64,000 nucleotides of DNA from Maricaulis sp048270095 (GTDB lineage: Bacteria; Pseudomonadota; Alphaproteobacteria; Caulobacterales; Maricaulaceae): NCBI RefSeq assembly GCF_048270095.1, contig NZ_JBLWTL010000006.1, positions 1 through 64,000 on the forward strand, given 5' to 3'. The notes under the pieces are model-generated. The model was not told the DNA's origin and did no database searches. It saw nothing but the letters and a program-made list of their open reading frames with translations. Below are positions 25,509 through 33,972 of the stretch, piece after piece. Position numbers and translations under genes: made by a program. How positions within the stretch are numbered: position 1 is the first letter of the stretch; the number at the start of each line of letters is the position of its first letter.

Positions 25509-26423
25509 TTATCTCAAAAAGTTGAGAAGTGAAACCTGTGTCAGCGAGGCAAAGGTTTTCGCCGAGACATCGAGGACATTCTGCGCCGTCTGGAATTTGG
25601 TTGCGGCCTCGGCCATGTCCACGTCCTCGATATCGCTGATCATGCCGGTGAGGAAATCCTGCCGATCCTTCTGGCTCTGCTGCGAGCTTTCGATCTGCGC
25701 CTGCATTACGCCATTCATGCCAACAACAGAGATAATTCCGTCCTGGGCCGCCACGATATTCTGCAACTCGCCTATGATGAAGGTTTGCTGCACCTCGGTC
25801 ATCGGGTCGACGAACGGACCATTCGGGCCGGCCTCGAACTCGGCGATCCGCTTGAAGGACGCCATGAGATCGGTTGCGACATCACTGGCCAGGCGCCCGA
25901 CCTTGACCTCGGTATTCTGGTCGACGCGTACGGTGGGTTCGAGATTATTGTTCTGGAAAGCGTCGGCGACGGCCGGCAAGGCTGCCAGCTCCGCCAGTGA
26001 GCTGATGGCCATCGGCTTGGTGTCATCGCGCGTGCCGCTGAACATATAGGCGCCGAGATGCTGCGTGTTCAGCGCATTTACGGCACCGTAGAAGGCGTCG
26101 GAAATCTCCTTCATGATGAAGGCACCGTTCTGGGATGTCATTGCCGAACGCAATTCACCGGCTGAGGACGAGAGCCGCTCGAGCGCAACATTCTGCGCAT
26201 CGAGCCGGATGCCGGACCGCACCGCCGCCTCTTCAAATGCTTCCGAACGGGCCAGCGCCCCGCGGCTGGCGGCGATGGTTTCGGCCTGATAGCCAACCCC
26301 TTTGAGGTCCGCCCCCTTCTTGCCGGTACTGAGCTCCTGCTGCGCCTGGAACAGGGATTGCTGTGCGCGCATCAGGTCCAGAAGGGCCGATTGCGAAGCG
26401 CCAAAAGTCGATATCCGCGTCAT
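25509..26423 (-). CDS. flgL: Hook-filament junction protein FlgL (HAP3)
   Basis: The 304-residue flagellin-like protein starts MTRISTFGASQSALLDLM and ends AKTFASLTQVSLLNFLR, the paired N- and C-terminal helices that build D0/D1 of axial proteins. FlgL joins the hook-associated FlgK to the flagellin filament. It starts 14 bp after flgK on the same strand and is probably expressed from the sigma54-type promoter in front of flgK. Confidence 0.93.
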   Translation of the reverse strand: MTRISTFGASQSALLDLMRAQQSLFQAQQELSTGKKGADLKGVGYQAETIAASRGALARSEAFEEAAVRSGIRLDAQNVALERLSSSAGELRSAMTSQNGAFIMKEISDAFYGAVNALNTQHLGAYMFSGTRDDTKPMAISSLAELAALPAVADAFQNNNLEPTVRVDQNTEVKVGRLASDVATDLMASFKRIAEFEAGPNGPFVDPMTEVQQTFIIGELQNIVAAQDGIISVVGMNGVMQAQIESSQQSQKDRQDFLTGMISDIEDVDMAEAATKFQTAQNVLDVSAKTFASLTQVSLLNFLR

Positions 26424-26437
26424 GGGTCAATCACTTC

Positions 26438-28579
26438 CTAGACAATACTCATGAGAGTGTCGGTCATTTCCTTGGCCGCCTGCAGCATTCTCGCCGAGGC
26501 GTTATAGGACTGCTGATAGAGCGTCATCGCCGCCAATTCCTCATCAAGGCTGACGCCCTCCACATTCGAGCGCTTGGTCTGCGCCGTCGAGCGCAATACA
26601 TCGGCCGAGGCCGCTTCGCTCTCGGCCCGGGCGGCGCGCGACCCGACACTGCCGGCCAGCCGGGCGGCATAGTCCTGCAGGCTGGAGTTGGCGGCATTGA
26701 TGGAGCCTGCCGCGTCAAAACTCCGCGTCGTTGTCATCGCCGATTGCAGCAATTGTCCGCCACGCGCATCACCGGACGTCAGGACCAGGTCGCCAGCCAC
26801 CGTCGCAGCATCGAGATTCAATTGTCCCAGGGCCAGTTTCGATGAATCCGAGCGGATCACGTTGCTGACCGAAAAAACCTCGGAACGCCCGGCGGTCGCA
26901 GCCAGGCCGAGGCCGAAGAGTTGCGAGAATGACACGCCGGTGCCGGCGCGGCTGGTATCATCGCCGGTCAGGTTGAGATCGAACCCGTCATAACCCGTTT
27001 TCGGAACCGAGCTCAGCTGGCCGTCACTGTCCAGCGTGAATGTGGCGTAGCGTCCAAGCCCGGTCGTTGTATTATTGAGCGCCGTTACCACATCGCCAAT
27101 CGTCTGCCCGGTCACCATCGGAATATCGACCGTGCCCGAGGGCCGGCCATCGGGCGTGGTGATCTTGAAACTCAGGGAGGTGCCGGTGGTGAACTGGTGT
27201 GCATCGGCCGCCGACAAGCCCGTTTCGAAGAAGCCGGGACGGCTCGAGGAAACCAGGTCGTTGAGGCCGAAGAAATGCGAAAACCCACGCCCGGCCCGGT
27301 CGCTCGGCGTGGTCGCATCTTCAAGCGTCGCGACACCATTTCCGGCCGTGCTCGCCGCCAGGGTCAGGACGCCATTGGCAAAGGTCGCCGAACCATCGCC
27401 GCCCAGAGCCGCATTGATCGCCGTTGTGAGGCTGCCAACGCTTGTACCAATCGCGACGGCTGCGCCGCCATCGACACTGAGCGTGCCGGCGTCAAAATCA
27501 ATATCGACACGTTTCACGAGCGTGCCGGAGGCCGCGGTCACAGCCAGCGTTGTCGCACCGGTGAAATTGTGCAGGTCAGCCGCCACCAGCCCGGTATTGC
27601 GGCCCGTCAGGCTTTGCGGTGCCGGATAGGACGCCGAATTATTGTGCGCCAGGTTGAGCGCGTCAGCGGCGCCGGACGTCAATTCAGCCAGTTCATCGGC
27701 GATCTCCGGCAAGATCCGGTCACGCAAGTCAAGCAAGCCGAACAATTTGCCGCTCTGGATATGACCGCCCAGCTCCTTGGCCTCGGCGCCATTGGGTGGC
27801 TGCACGAAAATCTGGCCGTAGGATACGCCGTATGCGCCACTGCCCGTCGGGGTATATTCGAGCTGGGTCACACCGGTTTCAACCAGCGCGACACCGTCGC
27901 CCGTGCGAATGACGAGACGCCCGCCCGCCTTGGTTTCTGTGCGAATGTCGACATAGCTGGAGAGCTCGTCGAGCAGCTCCGATTGCCGGTTGGCGATGCC
28001 CGAGGTGTCACCACCGGCCACGCTGACACTCTGAATGCTCGCATTCAGTCCGCTAAGCTCGCTGAGGATCTCATTGGTGCGATGAACGGCCGCCTGGATC
28101 TGGGCGTCGGCATCCTTGCGCTGGTCGCTGATCATCAGGGACAGCCGGTTGGTTTCATCGAAAAAGGCCTGCAAATCAGCCGCTGCCGACAGGCGCGCAA
28201 CCGATTGAGACGGGTCAACACTGGCCTGGGACAGGCTTGAGAATGCGCGGCTCAGCCGCGCAAACATCGAACCTTCGTCGTCGAGCTTGCCGAATTGCGA
28301 TTGCACCTTGTCCAGCCCGTCGGCCTGGATCTGGGCGGCTTCCCCGGCGCTGATGGCCCGGATCGACGCCGCCTGGAGATAGACATCGGCAATCCGCGAA
28401 ATGCCAACGACCTGCACCCCCATGGCGACACCGCCAACATTGAGGGCCTGCAGCACAGCCTCCGTGCGGGCATAGCCGGGGGTGTTGACGTTGGCGACAT
28501 TGTTGGCCGCCGAATTGAGGCCGGCCTGGCTCGCAGACAAGCCCGACAGGGCACTTCCGATAATACCGTTCAGCGACAT
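26438..28579 (-). CDS. flgK: Hook-associated protein FlgK (HAP1)
   Basis: The 713-residue protein starts MSLNGIIGSALSGLSASQAG with the flagellar rod/hook motif ANNVANVNTPGYARTE and ends AARMLQAAKEMTDTLMSIV. These termini are characteristic of FlgK. A long middle region (about residues 310-600) is rich in Gly, Ala, Thr and Ser and includes repeated beta-like DxxxGTLSVDGGAA-type segments, so it is longer than enteric FlgK (about 550). It heads a flgK-flgL operon. Confidence 0.93.
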   Translation of the reverse strand: MSLNGIIGSALSGLSASQAGLNSAANNVANVNTPGYARTEAVLQALNVGGVAMGVQVVGISRIADVYLQAASIRAISAGEAAQIQADGLDKVQSQFGKLDDEGSMFARLSRAFSSLSQASVDPSQSVARLSAAADLQAFFDETNRLSLMISDQRKDADAQIQAAVHRTNEILSELSGLNASIQSVSVAGGDTSGIANRQSELLDELSSYVDIRTETKAGGRLVIRTGDGVALVETGVTQLEYTPTGSGAYGVSYGQIFVQPPNGAEAKELGGHIQSGKLFGLLDLRDRILPEIADELAELTSGAADALNLAHNNSASYPAPQSLTGRNTGLVAADLHNFTGATTLAVTAASGTLVKRVDIDFDAGTLSVDGGAAVAIGTSVGSLTTAINAALGGDGSATFANGVLTLAASTAGNGVATLEDATTPSDRAGRGFSHFFGLNDLVSSSRPGFFETGLSAADAHQFTTGTSLSFKITTPDGRPSGTVDIPMVTGQTIGDVVTALNNTTTGLGRYATFTLDSDGQLSSVPKTGYDGFDLNLTGDDTSRAGTGVSFSQLFGLGLAATAGRSEVFSVSNVIRSDSSKLALGQLNLDAATVAGDLVLTSGDARGGQLLQSAMTTTRSFDAAGSINAANSSLQDYAARLAGSVGSRAARAESEAASADVLRSTAQTKRSNVEGVSLDEELAAMTLYQQSYNASARMLQAAKEMTDTLMSIV

Positions 28580-28654
28580 GATAGCATCCTCGAAACATCG
28601 CACGACATGAAGCCCGGACGGTCAAAACTGCCGACACTCCGGCAAGGCTTGCCG

Positions 28655-28670
28655 AGCCAGAACCGCGCCG
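28655..28670 (-). promoter_or_regulatory. Candidate sigma54 promoter of flgK-flgL
   Basis: On the minus strand the bases read CGGCGCGGTTCTGGCT. Compared with TGGCACG-N4-TTGCW the key GG and GC are kept with correct spacing, with three mismatches. The predicted start of transcription is about 65 bases before flgK, which is reasonable. It is weaker than the fliK site. Confidence 0.4.
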
Positions 28671-28992
28671 GCACACCTGGACCGGTGACCAGGATCGACA
28701 TACAACAACCTGTTTTTGCTTCGATATTCATGCGAATTCGTGTCTTTCTGGCATCCGGGCCTGATGGACGTCCTACAGGGTTAACCGCAAGGCTCGGGCC
28801 AAGTCGGTGCCAAGGGTCCAAATCCGGTATTGATCGCGCCGAGACCTGTCCCTCATCCGTCAGCCTGGCCCGGCATCGCTGCCCGGCAGCTTCAACCCAC
28901 CACCGGGCACAATCCGCCGGGCCCAAGTTGTCATTTACCTGTCTTACCCAGATATTAATTCGCTATTTCAAAGATTTAGCGCGCATTGATGC

Positions 28993-29007
28993 TGGCATGA
29001 TGCTTGC
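28993..29007 (+). promoter_or_regulatory. Sigma54 promoter of fliK
   Basis: TGGCATG-ATGC-TTGC matches the -24/-12 consensus TGGCACG-N4-TTGC with one mismatch and exact spacing. It lies about 58 bases before the proposed fliK start. FlbD, encoded in the fliF operon in this window, is the expected activator. Confidence 0.75.
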
Positions 29008-29064
29008 GACCCACTTCACCGACACGGCACGCATTGTGTGCCAAGTGAGTGGAATAATCTGACC

Positions 29065-31151
29065 ATGCCGATGATGATCCCAGGCGCAGAATTCACCGCG
29101 ACGAATGCGGCAATGACCGCATCCCGGAGTGCGTCTGCCCGTGCGGATGCCGGGCGGGCCAACACGGACGGACCCGGCGAGGCTACGAATCCTTCGGCCT
29201 TCGACGCCATGCTTGGCCTGGCAACACCGGCTCAGCCCCAGCCCCAGACTCAGAATCAGACTCATACGCAGACTCAGACGCAGACTGTCGGTCATACTGC
29301 AATGGACGGCGAGGCCGGCGCATCGGCCGACGACCAGACGCCGGGTATGATCACCGCCACACCGCACGTCGCTGCAGGCAGCGAAAAAGGCGCGGGTAAC
29401 ATGCCGCCACCACCTGGCGGGCCTGCCGCCGCCCTTGCGCCGCGTGCGGGCGCACCGGGGGCCCCGGGGGCGCCCGCCCGGGGCCCCCCTGGCGCGCTGG
29501 CCACGCGTGNNNNNNNNNNACCGCCGCGGGCGAGACCCCGTCTCAAGGACCCACAGGCGCCGTCAATACGGCCGCCCCTGACGCCATTCATCTCGCCTCA
29601 GCCGGCGGAGTGCCAAATCAGGGCGGGCCGGAATTTGTTGGCGATATCGCATCGAACGCACGCGTCGCGGCAACTGGCACCGGAACGCCCGCGGCGGCCA
29701 CAACAACAGCGCAGGCGCCCAATTCGAGCGCGGCCGGTGCCGCCGGCTCGGCCAGTACGCCCAACGTCCAGACACCCAATTCCGCGACCCCGCATGTGAC
29801 GGCCGAAACGGCGACAGCCCCGGCAGTTTCCGCGTCCAGCACACCGGCCGCCTCCCATGCGACGAGCGCGTCCGCCAACGTGACCATCGGGCAGCCGGCG
29901 GCGAGCCTGACCGGTTCAACCGCAACTGGCACAGGCGGCCAACCCGGCCCCGTCCCGGGCGCGGCCGCCACTCCGGCCGAGACGGCCATACTGGCCGGGT
30001 CCGGCCAGGGCATTGAAAAGCCTGCCACCGCCAAGAGTCTCGATGCGGGCACCGCGGGCAAATCGACCGGCAATCCTGACGCAACGGCTGACACCGGGCC
30101 TACTGCCTCGACTTCTGCCAGCACCAGTGCGACCGCCAACAAGACGGCCAAGCCGCCCGTCATGGCTGTGCTGTCGCCGTCCAACCCGGCACCGCCCGCC
30201 CAATCCGCAGCGACACCCGCCGCCTCGCCAGCCAACCCGACGGCTGCAGCGCCTGCAGCGCCCGCTTCGCCCCCGTCTCAGACCGGCGAAGCCGCCCAGG
30301 CGGCGGTGGCGGCGAGCACACCGGCAGGCCGTTTCGCACAAGCACGCCAGGGCGTGGATGAACGCGACGGCAATCTGGCCATCGGCCGGAGCAAGGGAAA
30401 ATCGGCTGCCAATAGCGCGAACACGGCGGCCGCCAGGCCCCAGGCGAATGGCGCATCGGCCCAGCCACAATCGGGCACTGCCAACGCGGCCGCCTCACGT
30501 CCCGATATAGCAGTCACAAGCCGCGAATTGCCGCCCTCTGCGCCTCCACCTCCCGCAAGTGTGCTGCCAGCCCTCGCGACCGATGCCGTACGCATTTCCG
30601 GTGTCAGCTCTGATCCGGTGATGACCACAATGACGGATTCAGGCTCGATCGCGGCGCGTGGCGCGACCCGCAGCGCGGCAGAGGCCGGCGCCGGTCAGCC
30701 CCCGCGCTTCTCGCCACATACGGCCAACCAGCTCGCCGGCCAGATATCACAACGCTTCGCCAATGGTTCGCGTGTGTTCGGGATCCGGCTCGACCCGGCC
30801 GAGCTTGGCCGTGTCGATATCCGTCTCGAGCTCAGCCAGAACAACCGCGTGCATGCCACACTGACGGTGGAACGCGGCGACACGCTCGCCGAAATGCAAC
30901 GCTCGACGCGCGATCTGGAACGCGCACTCAATGATGCAGGCCTTGAGCTTGAAGAAGACGGGCTGACTTTCGAGCTCAGCGAGGGCAGCGGCGAGCAGGA
31001 ATCCGCCGAGTCCGAACAGGGCAGCCATTTCAATGTCTATGGACTGGATGAGGACAGCGCGCACGAGCTTGGCGCCGAGATCATTCCGGGCCTGGCCGAC
31101 GCATACGGTTTCAGTCTGTCGCGGCGCGACGGCGTCGACCTCAGAGTTTAG
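29065..31151 (+). CDS. fliK: Flagellar hook-length control protein FliK (broken by assembly gap)
   Basis: FliK sets hook length and switches export specificity. The N-terminal part (MPMMIPGAEFTATNAA) and a long Ala/Pro/Thr/Gln-rich linker run to the gap at 29510-29519; the frame then changes from position 1 to position 3. After the gap the frame is open to 31151. It ends with the conserved Flg_hook domain: GIRLDPAELGRVDIRLELSQ to LNDAGLELEEDG. The change of frame is probably an artefact: a true gap length of 2 modulo 3 would restore one protein of about 690 residues. Confidence 0.88.
29510..29519. other. Assembly gap (ten N) inside fliK
   Basis: Ten undetermined bases occur right after an extremely GC-rich, partly self-complementary stretch (29440-29509, runs of G and C such as GGGGGCCCC and GGGGCCCCCC). 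The gap length is a placeholder. It probably marks a hard-to-sequence hairpin rather than a biological break. Confidence 0.95.
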
Positions 31152-31161
31152 GAGAAGCAAA

Positions 31162-31821
31162 ATGCCAAGCGCGATCAATTCGGTAACCGACTCAAGCCCG
31201 CAGCTTGAAAACAGCCGGACCAGCCTTGCCGATAATTACGAGATGTTTCTCAACCTGCTCACGGCGCAGATGAAGAACCAGGATCCGCTCGATCCGCTGG
31301 ACGCGACGCAATTCGTCGATCAGCTCGTCTCATTCTCCGGCGTTGAGCAGCAAATCGCCCAGAACCAGAATCTGGAGAGCCTGCTGATCGTTCAATCGGC
31401 CGCAGCCCAGACCTCGTCGGTCGGCTATATCGGGCGCGTCGCGACGGCATTGACCCCGGAAAGCCGCCTGCAGGACGGGGCCGCGACCTGGCAGTATGAA
31501 TTGCCCGAAAATGCCAACGCTGCCGATCTGACAATCCGCGATTCCAGCGACCGGATCGTCTACCGCACGACCGGGGAAACGACGACCGGCCAGCATGATT
31601 TCAACTGGAACGGCCAGACATTGTCCGGCAGCACCGCACCAGACGGCGTCTACACGCTCGAGATCAATGCCGCCGCACAGAATGGCGCCGAAATCACCGC
31701 TGAAATCCGGGCCTCAGCCCGGGTCACAGGCATCGATCTTTCTGGATCCGAAGTGATTGTGGAAATGGGCGGGGTGAATGTTCCCCTCTCCTCCGTGCTC
31801 GCACTTCAGGAAGAACAATAG
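31162..31821 (+). CDS. flgD: Hook assembly scaffold FlgD
   Basis: The 219-residue protein starts MPSAINSVTDSSPQLENS after AGGAGAAG. The conserved N-terminal region EMFLNLLTAQMKNQDPLDPL, then ATQFVDQLVSFSGVEQQ, is the FlgD signature, followed by Fn3/FlgD Ig-like and tudor-like parts (GQTLSGSTAPDGVYTLEI). FlgD caps the growing hook. It follows fliK by ten bases and precedes flgE, as in many flagellar operons. Confidence 0.94.
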   Translation: MPSAINSVTDSSPQLENSRTSLADNYEMFLNLLTAQMKNQDPLDPLDATQFVDQLVSFSGVEQQIAQNQNLESLLIVQSAAAQTSSVGYIGRVATALTPESRLQDGAATWQYELPENANAADLTIRDSSDRIVYRTTGETTTGQHDFNWNGQTLSGSTAPDGVYTLEINAAAQNGAEITAEIRASARVTGIDLSGSEVIVEMGGVNVPLSSVLALQEEQ

Positions 31822-31925
31822 AAGACATAAGCAGGCCACTGGCCTGACCCGGACCGCCAGAAAGGCGACCCGGCCTCACAAGACGGCAGAACGCTCCAAA
31901 AACAAACACCAACAAGGAGCTTATC

Positions 31926-33314
31926 GTGAGCATCAATTCAGCAATGATCGCCGGCGCGTCCGGCCTGATCGCCAATTCCAGCGCTCTCGCAGCGATTTCG
32001 GACAATATCGCCAATGTGAATACGGTTGGCTACAAGCGGGCGACCGCCGTTTTTACCCCGCTCTACCGCTCCCAGGGCACGTCGCAGCATTTTGCTGCTG
32101 GCGGGATCATGAGCTCCACCAAATTGCAGATCAGCCAGAGCGGCCTGCTCTCACCGGGTAGCTCCCCGACCGACCTTGCGGTCTCCGGCGACGGCTTCTT
32201 CGTGGTTAGCGAGAACACGCGTGGCTTCACCACGACTGATCCGGTCGCCTTCACCCGCGCCGGCAGCTTCCATCCGGACGCAAACGGATATCTGCAGAAC
32301 TCCGCCGGCCTCTACCTGGCCGGTTGGCCGGTCCAGGCCGACGGGACGATCAACGCGGACCCGTCTGATCTGAGTTCACTGGAGATCATCAACCCGGTTT
32401 CCGTCGGCGGCGCGGCCGAGGCCACGACTGAAGTTGGTCTGAGCGCAAACTTGCAGGCAAGCCAGGCTGTCTCCGCAGCCGAGGCGACCTATGCCGCAGG
32501 CGCGTCGGCGACCAATATGTCCTCCGGGGCGGTTACAGCGGATGTCGAGTTCGGCATCCCGATCTATGATTCGCAAGGCGGCGTACACACCATCACCCTG
32601 TCGATGTTGAAATCCTCGACACCCAACCAGTGGCATGCCGAACTGCATGTCAGCCCGGCCTCGGAAGTCACAACAGGGGCCGGCCTGGTCGACGGCCAGA
32701 TCAGCACCGGCATCATCGCCTTCGATTCGAATGGTAATTTCGACTCGGCGAACAGCACCATCCCCAGCACGCTGAGCTTCCTGTCCTCCAACAATGCCGC
32801 ACCACTTGGCGCAACCGCCGTCCAGTGGGCTGCGGCCGAAGGCATCAGCGCCCAGACCATTGATATGGCGCTTGGCGGTCCAAACAGCGCCGGTGGCCTG
32901 ACCCAGTTCGACAGCCAGAGTGCCCTCGCGGCCACCTCGGTCAACGGAACGCCGTTCGGGGATTTCTCCGGGGTGGATATTGATGCCAGCGGCATGGTCT
33001 ACGCCAAGTTCACCAATGGTATCGTCAAGAAGATCTACCAGGTCCCGGTCGCAACCTTTGCCAATGCCGACGGTCTGGAAGCCTTGGGCGGCGGTGCCTA
33101 TGGCGTTACGCGCGATAGCGGGAATTACACACTCAATACCGCCGGCATCGGTTCTGCCGGCAATCTCGCCGCCGCGACCCTGGAGAGTTCGAATGTCGAT
33201 CTGGCTACAGAATTCACCAATCTGATCATTACGCAGCGTGCCTATTCGGCCTCGTCCAAGATCATCACGACCGCAGACGAAATGCTCGATGAAGCGATCC
33301 GCATGAAGCGATAA
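31926..33314 (+). CDS. flgE: Flagellar hook protein FlgE
   Basis: FlgE polymerises into the hook. The start is a GTG at 31926 preceded by AAGGAG. The 462-residue protein has the rod/hook N-terminus (MSINSAMIAGASGLIANSSA, then SDNIANVNTVGYKRA) and the C-terminal helix TNLIITQRAYSASSKIITTADEMLDEAI, both typical of FlgE/FlgF/FlgG proteins. The central domain insert makes it longer than enteric FlgE (about 400). A strong terminator follows. Confidence 0.95.
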   Translation: MSINSAMIAGASGLIANSSALAAISDNIANVNTVGYKRATAVFTPLYRSQGTSQHFAAGGIMSSTKLQISQSGLLSPGSSPTDLAVSGDGFFVVSENTRGFTTTDPVAFTRAGSFHPDANGYLQNSAGLYLAGWPVQADGTINADPSDLSSLEIINPVSVGGAAEATTEVGLSANLQASQAVSAAEATYAAGASATNMSSGAVTADVEFGIPIYDSQGGVHTITLSMLKSSTPNQWHAELHVSPASEVTTGAGLVDGQISTGIIAFDSNGNFDSANSTIPSTLSFLSSNNAAPLGATAVQWAAAEGISAQTIDMALGGPNSAGGLTQFDSQSALAATSVNGTPFGDFSGVDIDASGMVYAKFTNGIVKKIYQVPVATFANADGLEALGGGAYGVTRDSGNYTLNTAGIGSAGNLAAATLESSNVDLATEFTNLIITQRAYSASSKIITTADEMLDEAIRMKR

Positions 33315-33338
33315 GCCGCCCGGTAGCGGTGAATAAAT

Positions 33339-33374
33339 GACGGGCTCCGCCATGCTGGCGGGGCCCGTCTTTTT
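33339..33374 (+). terminator. Intrinsic terminator after flgE
   Basis: GACGGGCTCCGCCA pairs with TGGCGGGGCCCGTC across a TGC loop, followed by TTTTT. It separates the fliK-flgD-flgE transcription unit from sciP. Confidence 0.9.
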
Positions 33375-33419
33375 ATGCGCAAAGCGGTCAATTTATATGA
33401 GCGTATTTTACCGGAGACG

Positions 33420-33435
33420 TTAAAGGCAAATTTAC
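33420..33435 (+). promoter_or_regulatory. CtrA-box-like site upstream of sciP
   Basis: TTAA-AGGCAAA-TTTAC matches the CtrA consensus TTAA-N7-TTAAC with one mismatch in the second half. It lies about 75 bases before the sciP ATG. CtrA activates sciP in Caulobacter, so control by CtrA is expected here. Confidence 0.6.
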
Positions 33436-33482
33436 CCAGTAGCTTAGGCCGATGTTAAAACCCCTCCCGTATGTTGACCCTA

Positions 33483-33499
33483 CAAACAAACAAACAAAC
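33483..33499 (+). repeat. Short CAAA tandem repeat in the sciP leader
   Basis: CAAA is repeated four times just before the CGGGGAC ribosome-site region of sciP. Such a repeat could vary in length by slippage and alter leader length, but there is no direct sign that it does. Confidence 0.5.
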
Positions 33500-33510
33500 G
33501 GGGACCGGAC

Positions 33511-33783
33511 ATGCAGCCGCGCCTTCAAAAAAAAGAAAACTACGTAATTGGGCCGGATGGTAGCCCGCTTACGCTTGCAGACCTCCCCAATCCAGGCGCA
33601 CAGCGCTGGGTGGTTCGACGCAAGGCCGAAGTGGTCGCCGCAGTTCGCGGTGGCTTGCTTTCGCTGGACGAGGCTTGTGAGCGATACACGCTCACGGTCG
33701 AGGAATTTCTCGGCTGGCAAAGGTCGATCGACAAGCACGGCCTGGCCGGCCTGCGAACGACTCGATTGCAGCACTACCGATAG
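33511..33783 (+). CDS. sciP: CtrA inhibitory protein SciP (DUF1153)
   Basis: SciP blocks CtrA-dependent transcription in newborn swarmer cells. The 90-residue protein has the DUF1153 pattern: YVIGPDGSPLTLADLPNPG, RWVVRRKAEVVAAVRGGLL and a helix-turn-helix region SLDEACERYTLTVEEFLGW. Its position next to flgE and fliF matches Caulobacter. It stands between two terminators and so forms its own unit, with a CtrA-box-like element upstream. Confidence 0.94.
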   Translation: MQPRLQKKENYVIGPDGSPLTLADLPNPGAQRWVVRRKAEVVAAVRGGLLSLDEACERYTLTVEEFLGWQRSIDKHGLAGLRTTRLQHYR

Positions 33784-33812
33784 CGCGTATTCGCGACAAA
33801 TCCTGAAAGAAT

Positions 33813-33843
33813 GGCGACCCCATCCCCCCGGGGTCGCCTTTTT
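33813..33843 (+). terminator. Intrinsic terminator after sciP
   Basis: GGCGACCCC and GGGGTCGCC form a stem with a short C-rich loop, followed by TTTTTC. It isolates sciP from the fliF operon. Confidence 0.88.
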
Positions 33844-33917
33844 CATGTGTGCCGCATAACAAAACACACCTGTCTCACCTGCCCTCCCGGACCGGATGCA
33901 TCTCCTATGCTCCGGCA

Positions 33918-33933
33918 TTAAGGCCTCGTTTAC
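33918..33933 (+). promoter_or_regulatory. CtrA-box-like site upstream of the fliF operon
   Basis: TTAA-GGCCTCG-TTTAC has the same spacing and the same TTTAC second half as the sciP site. It lies about 40 bases before the fliF ATG, in the position expected for a CtrA-dependent class II promoter. Confidence 0.65.
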
Positions 33934-33972
33934 GAGGTCGGTAGGAAAATTCTGCCCAGTGGTTCGCGCAAG

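Larger units (their letters stand above)
28580..29064. other. Divergent flgK/fliK promoter region, 485 bp
   Basis: This region lies between the minus-strand flgK-flgL operon and the plus-strand fliK-flgD-flgE genes. It carries sigma54-type elements in both directions (28655-28670 and 28993-29007). No RNA gene or short coding region was identified in the middle part, 28700-28990, which may hold upstream FlbD enhancer sites. Confidence 0.5.

Noticed and set aside
29065..31151. fliK as a true pseudogene
   Set aside because: The frame change falls exactly at a run of undetermined bases, so assembly is the simpler cause.
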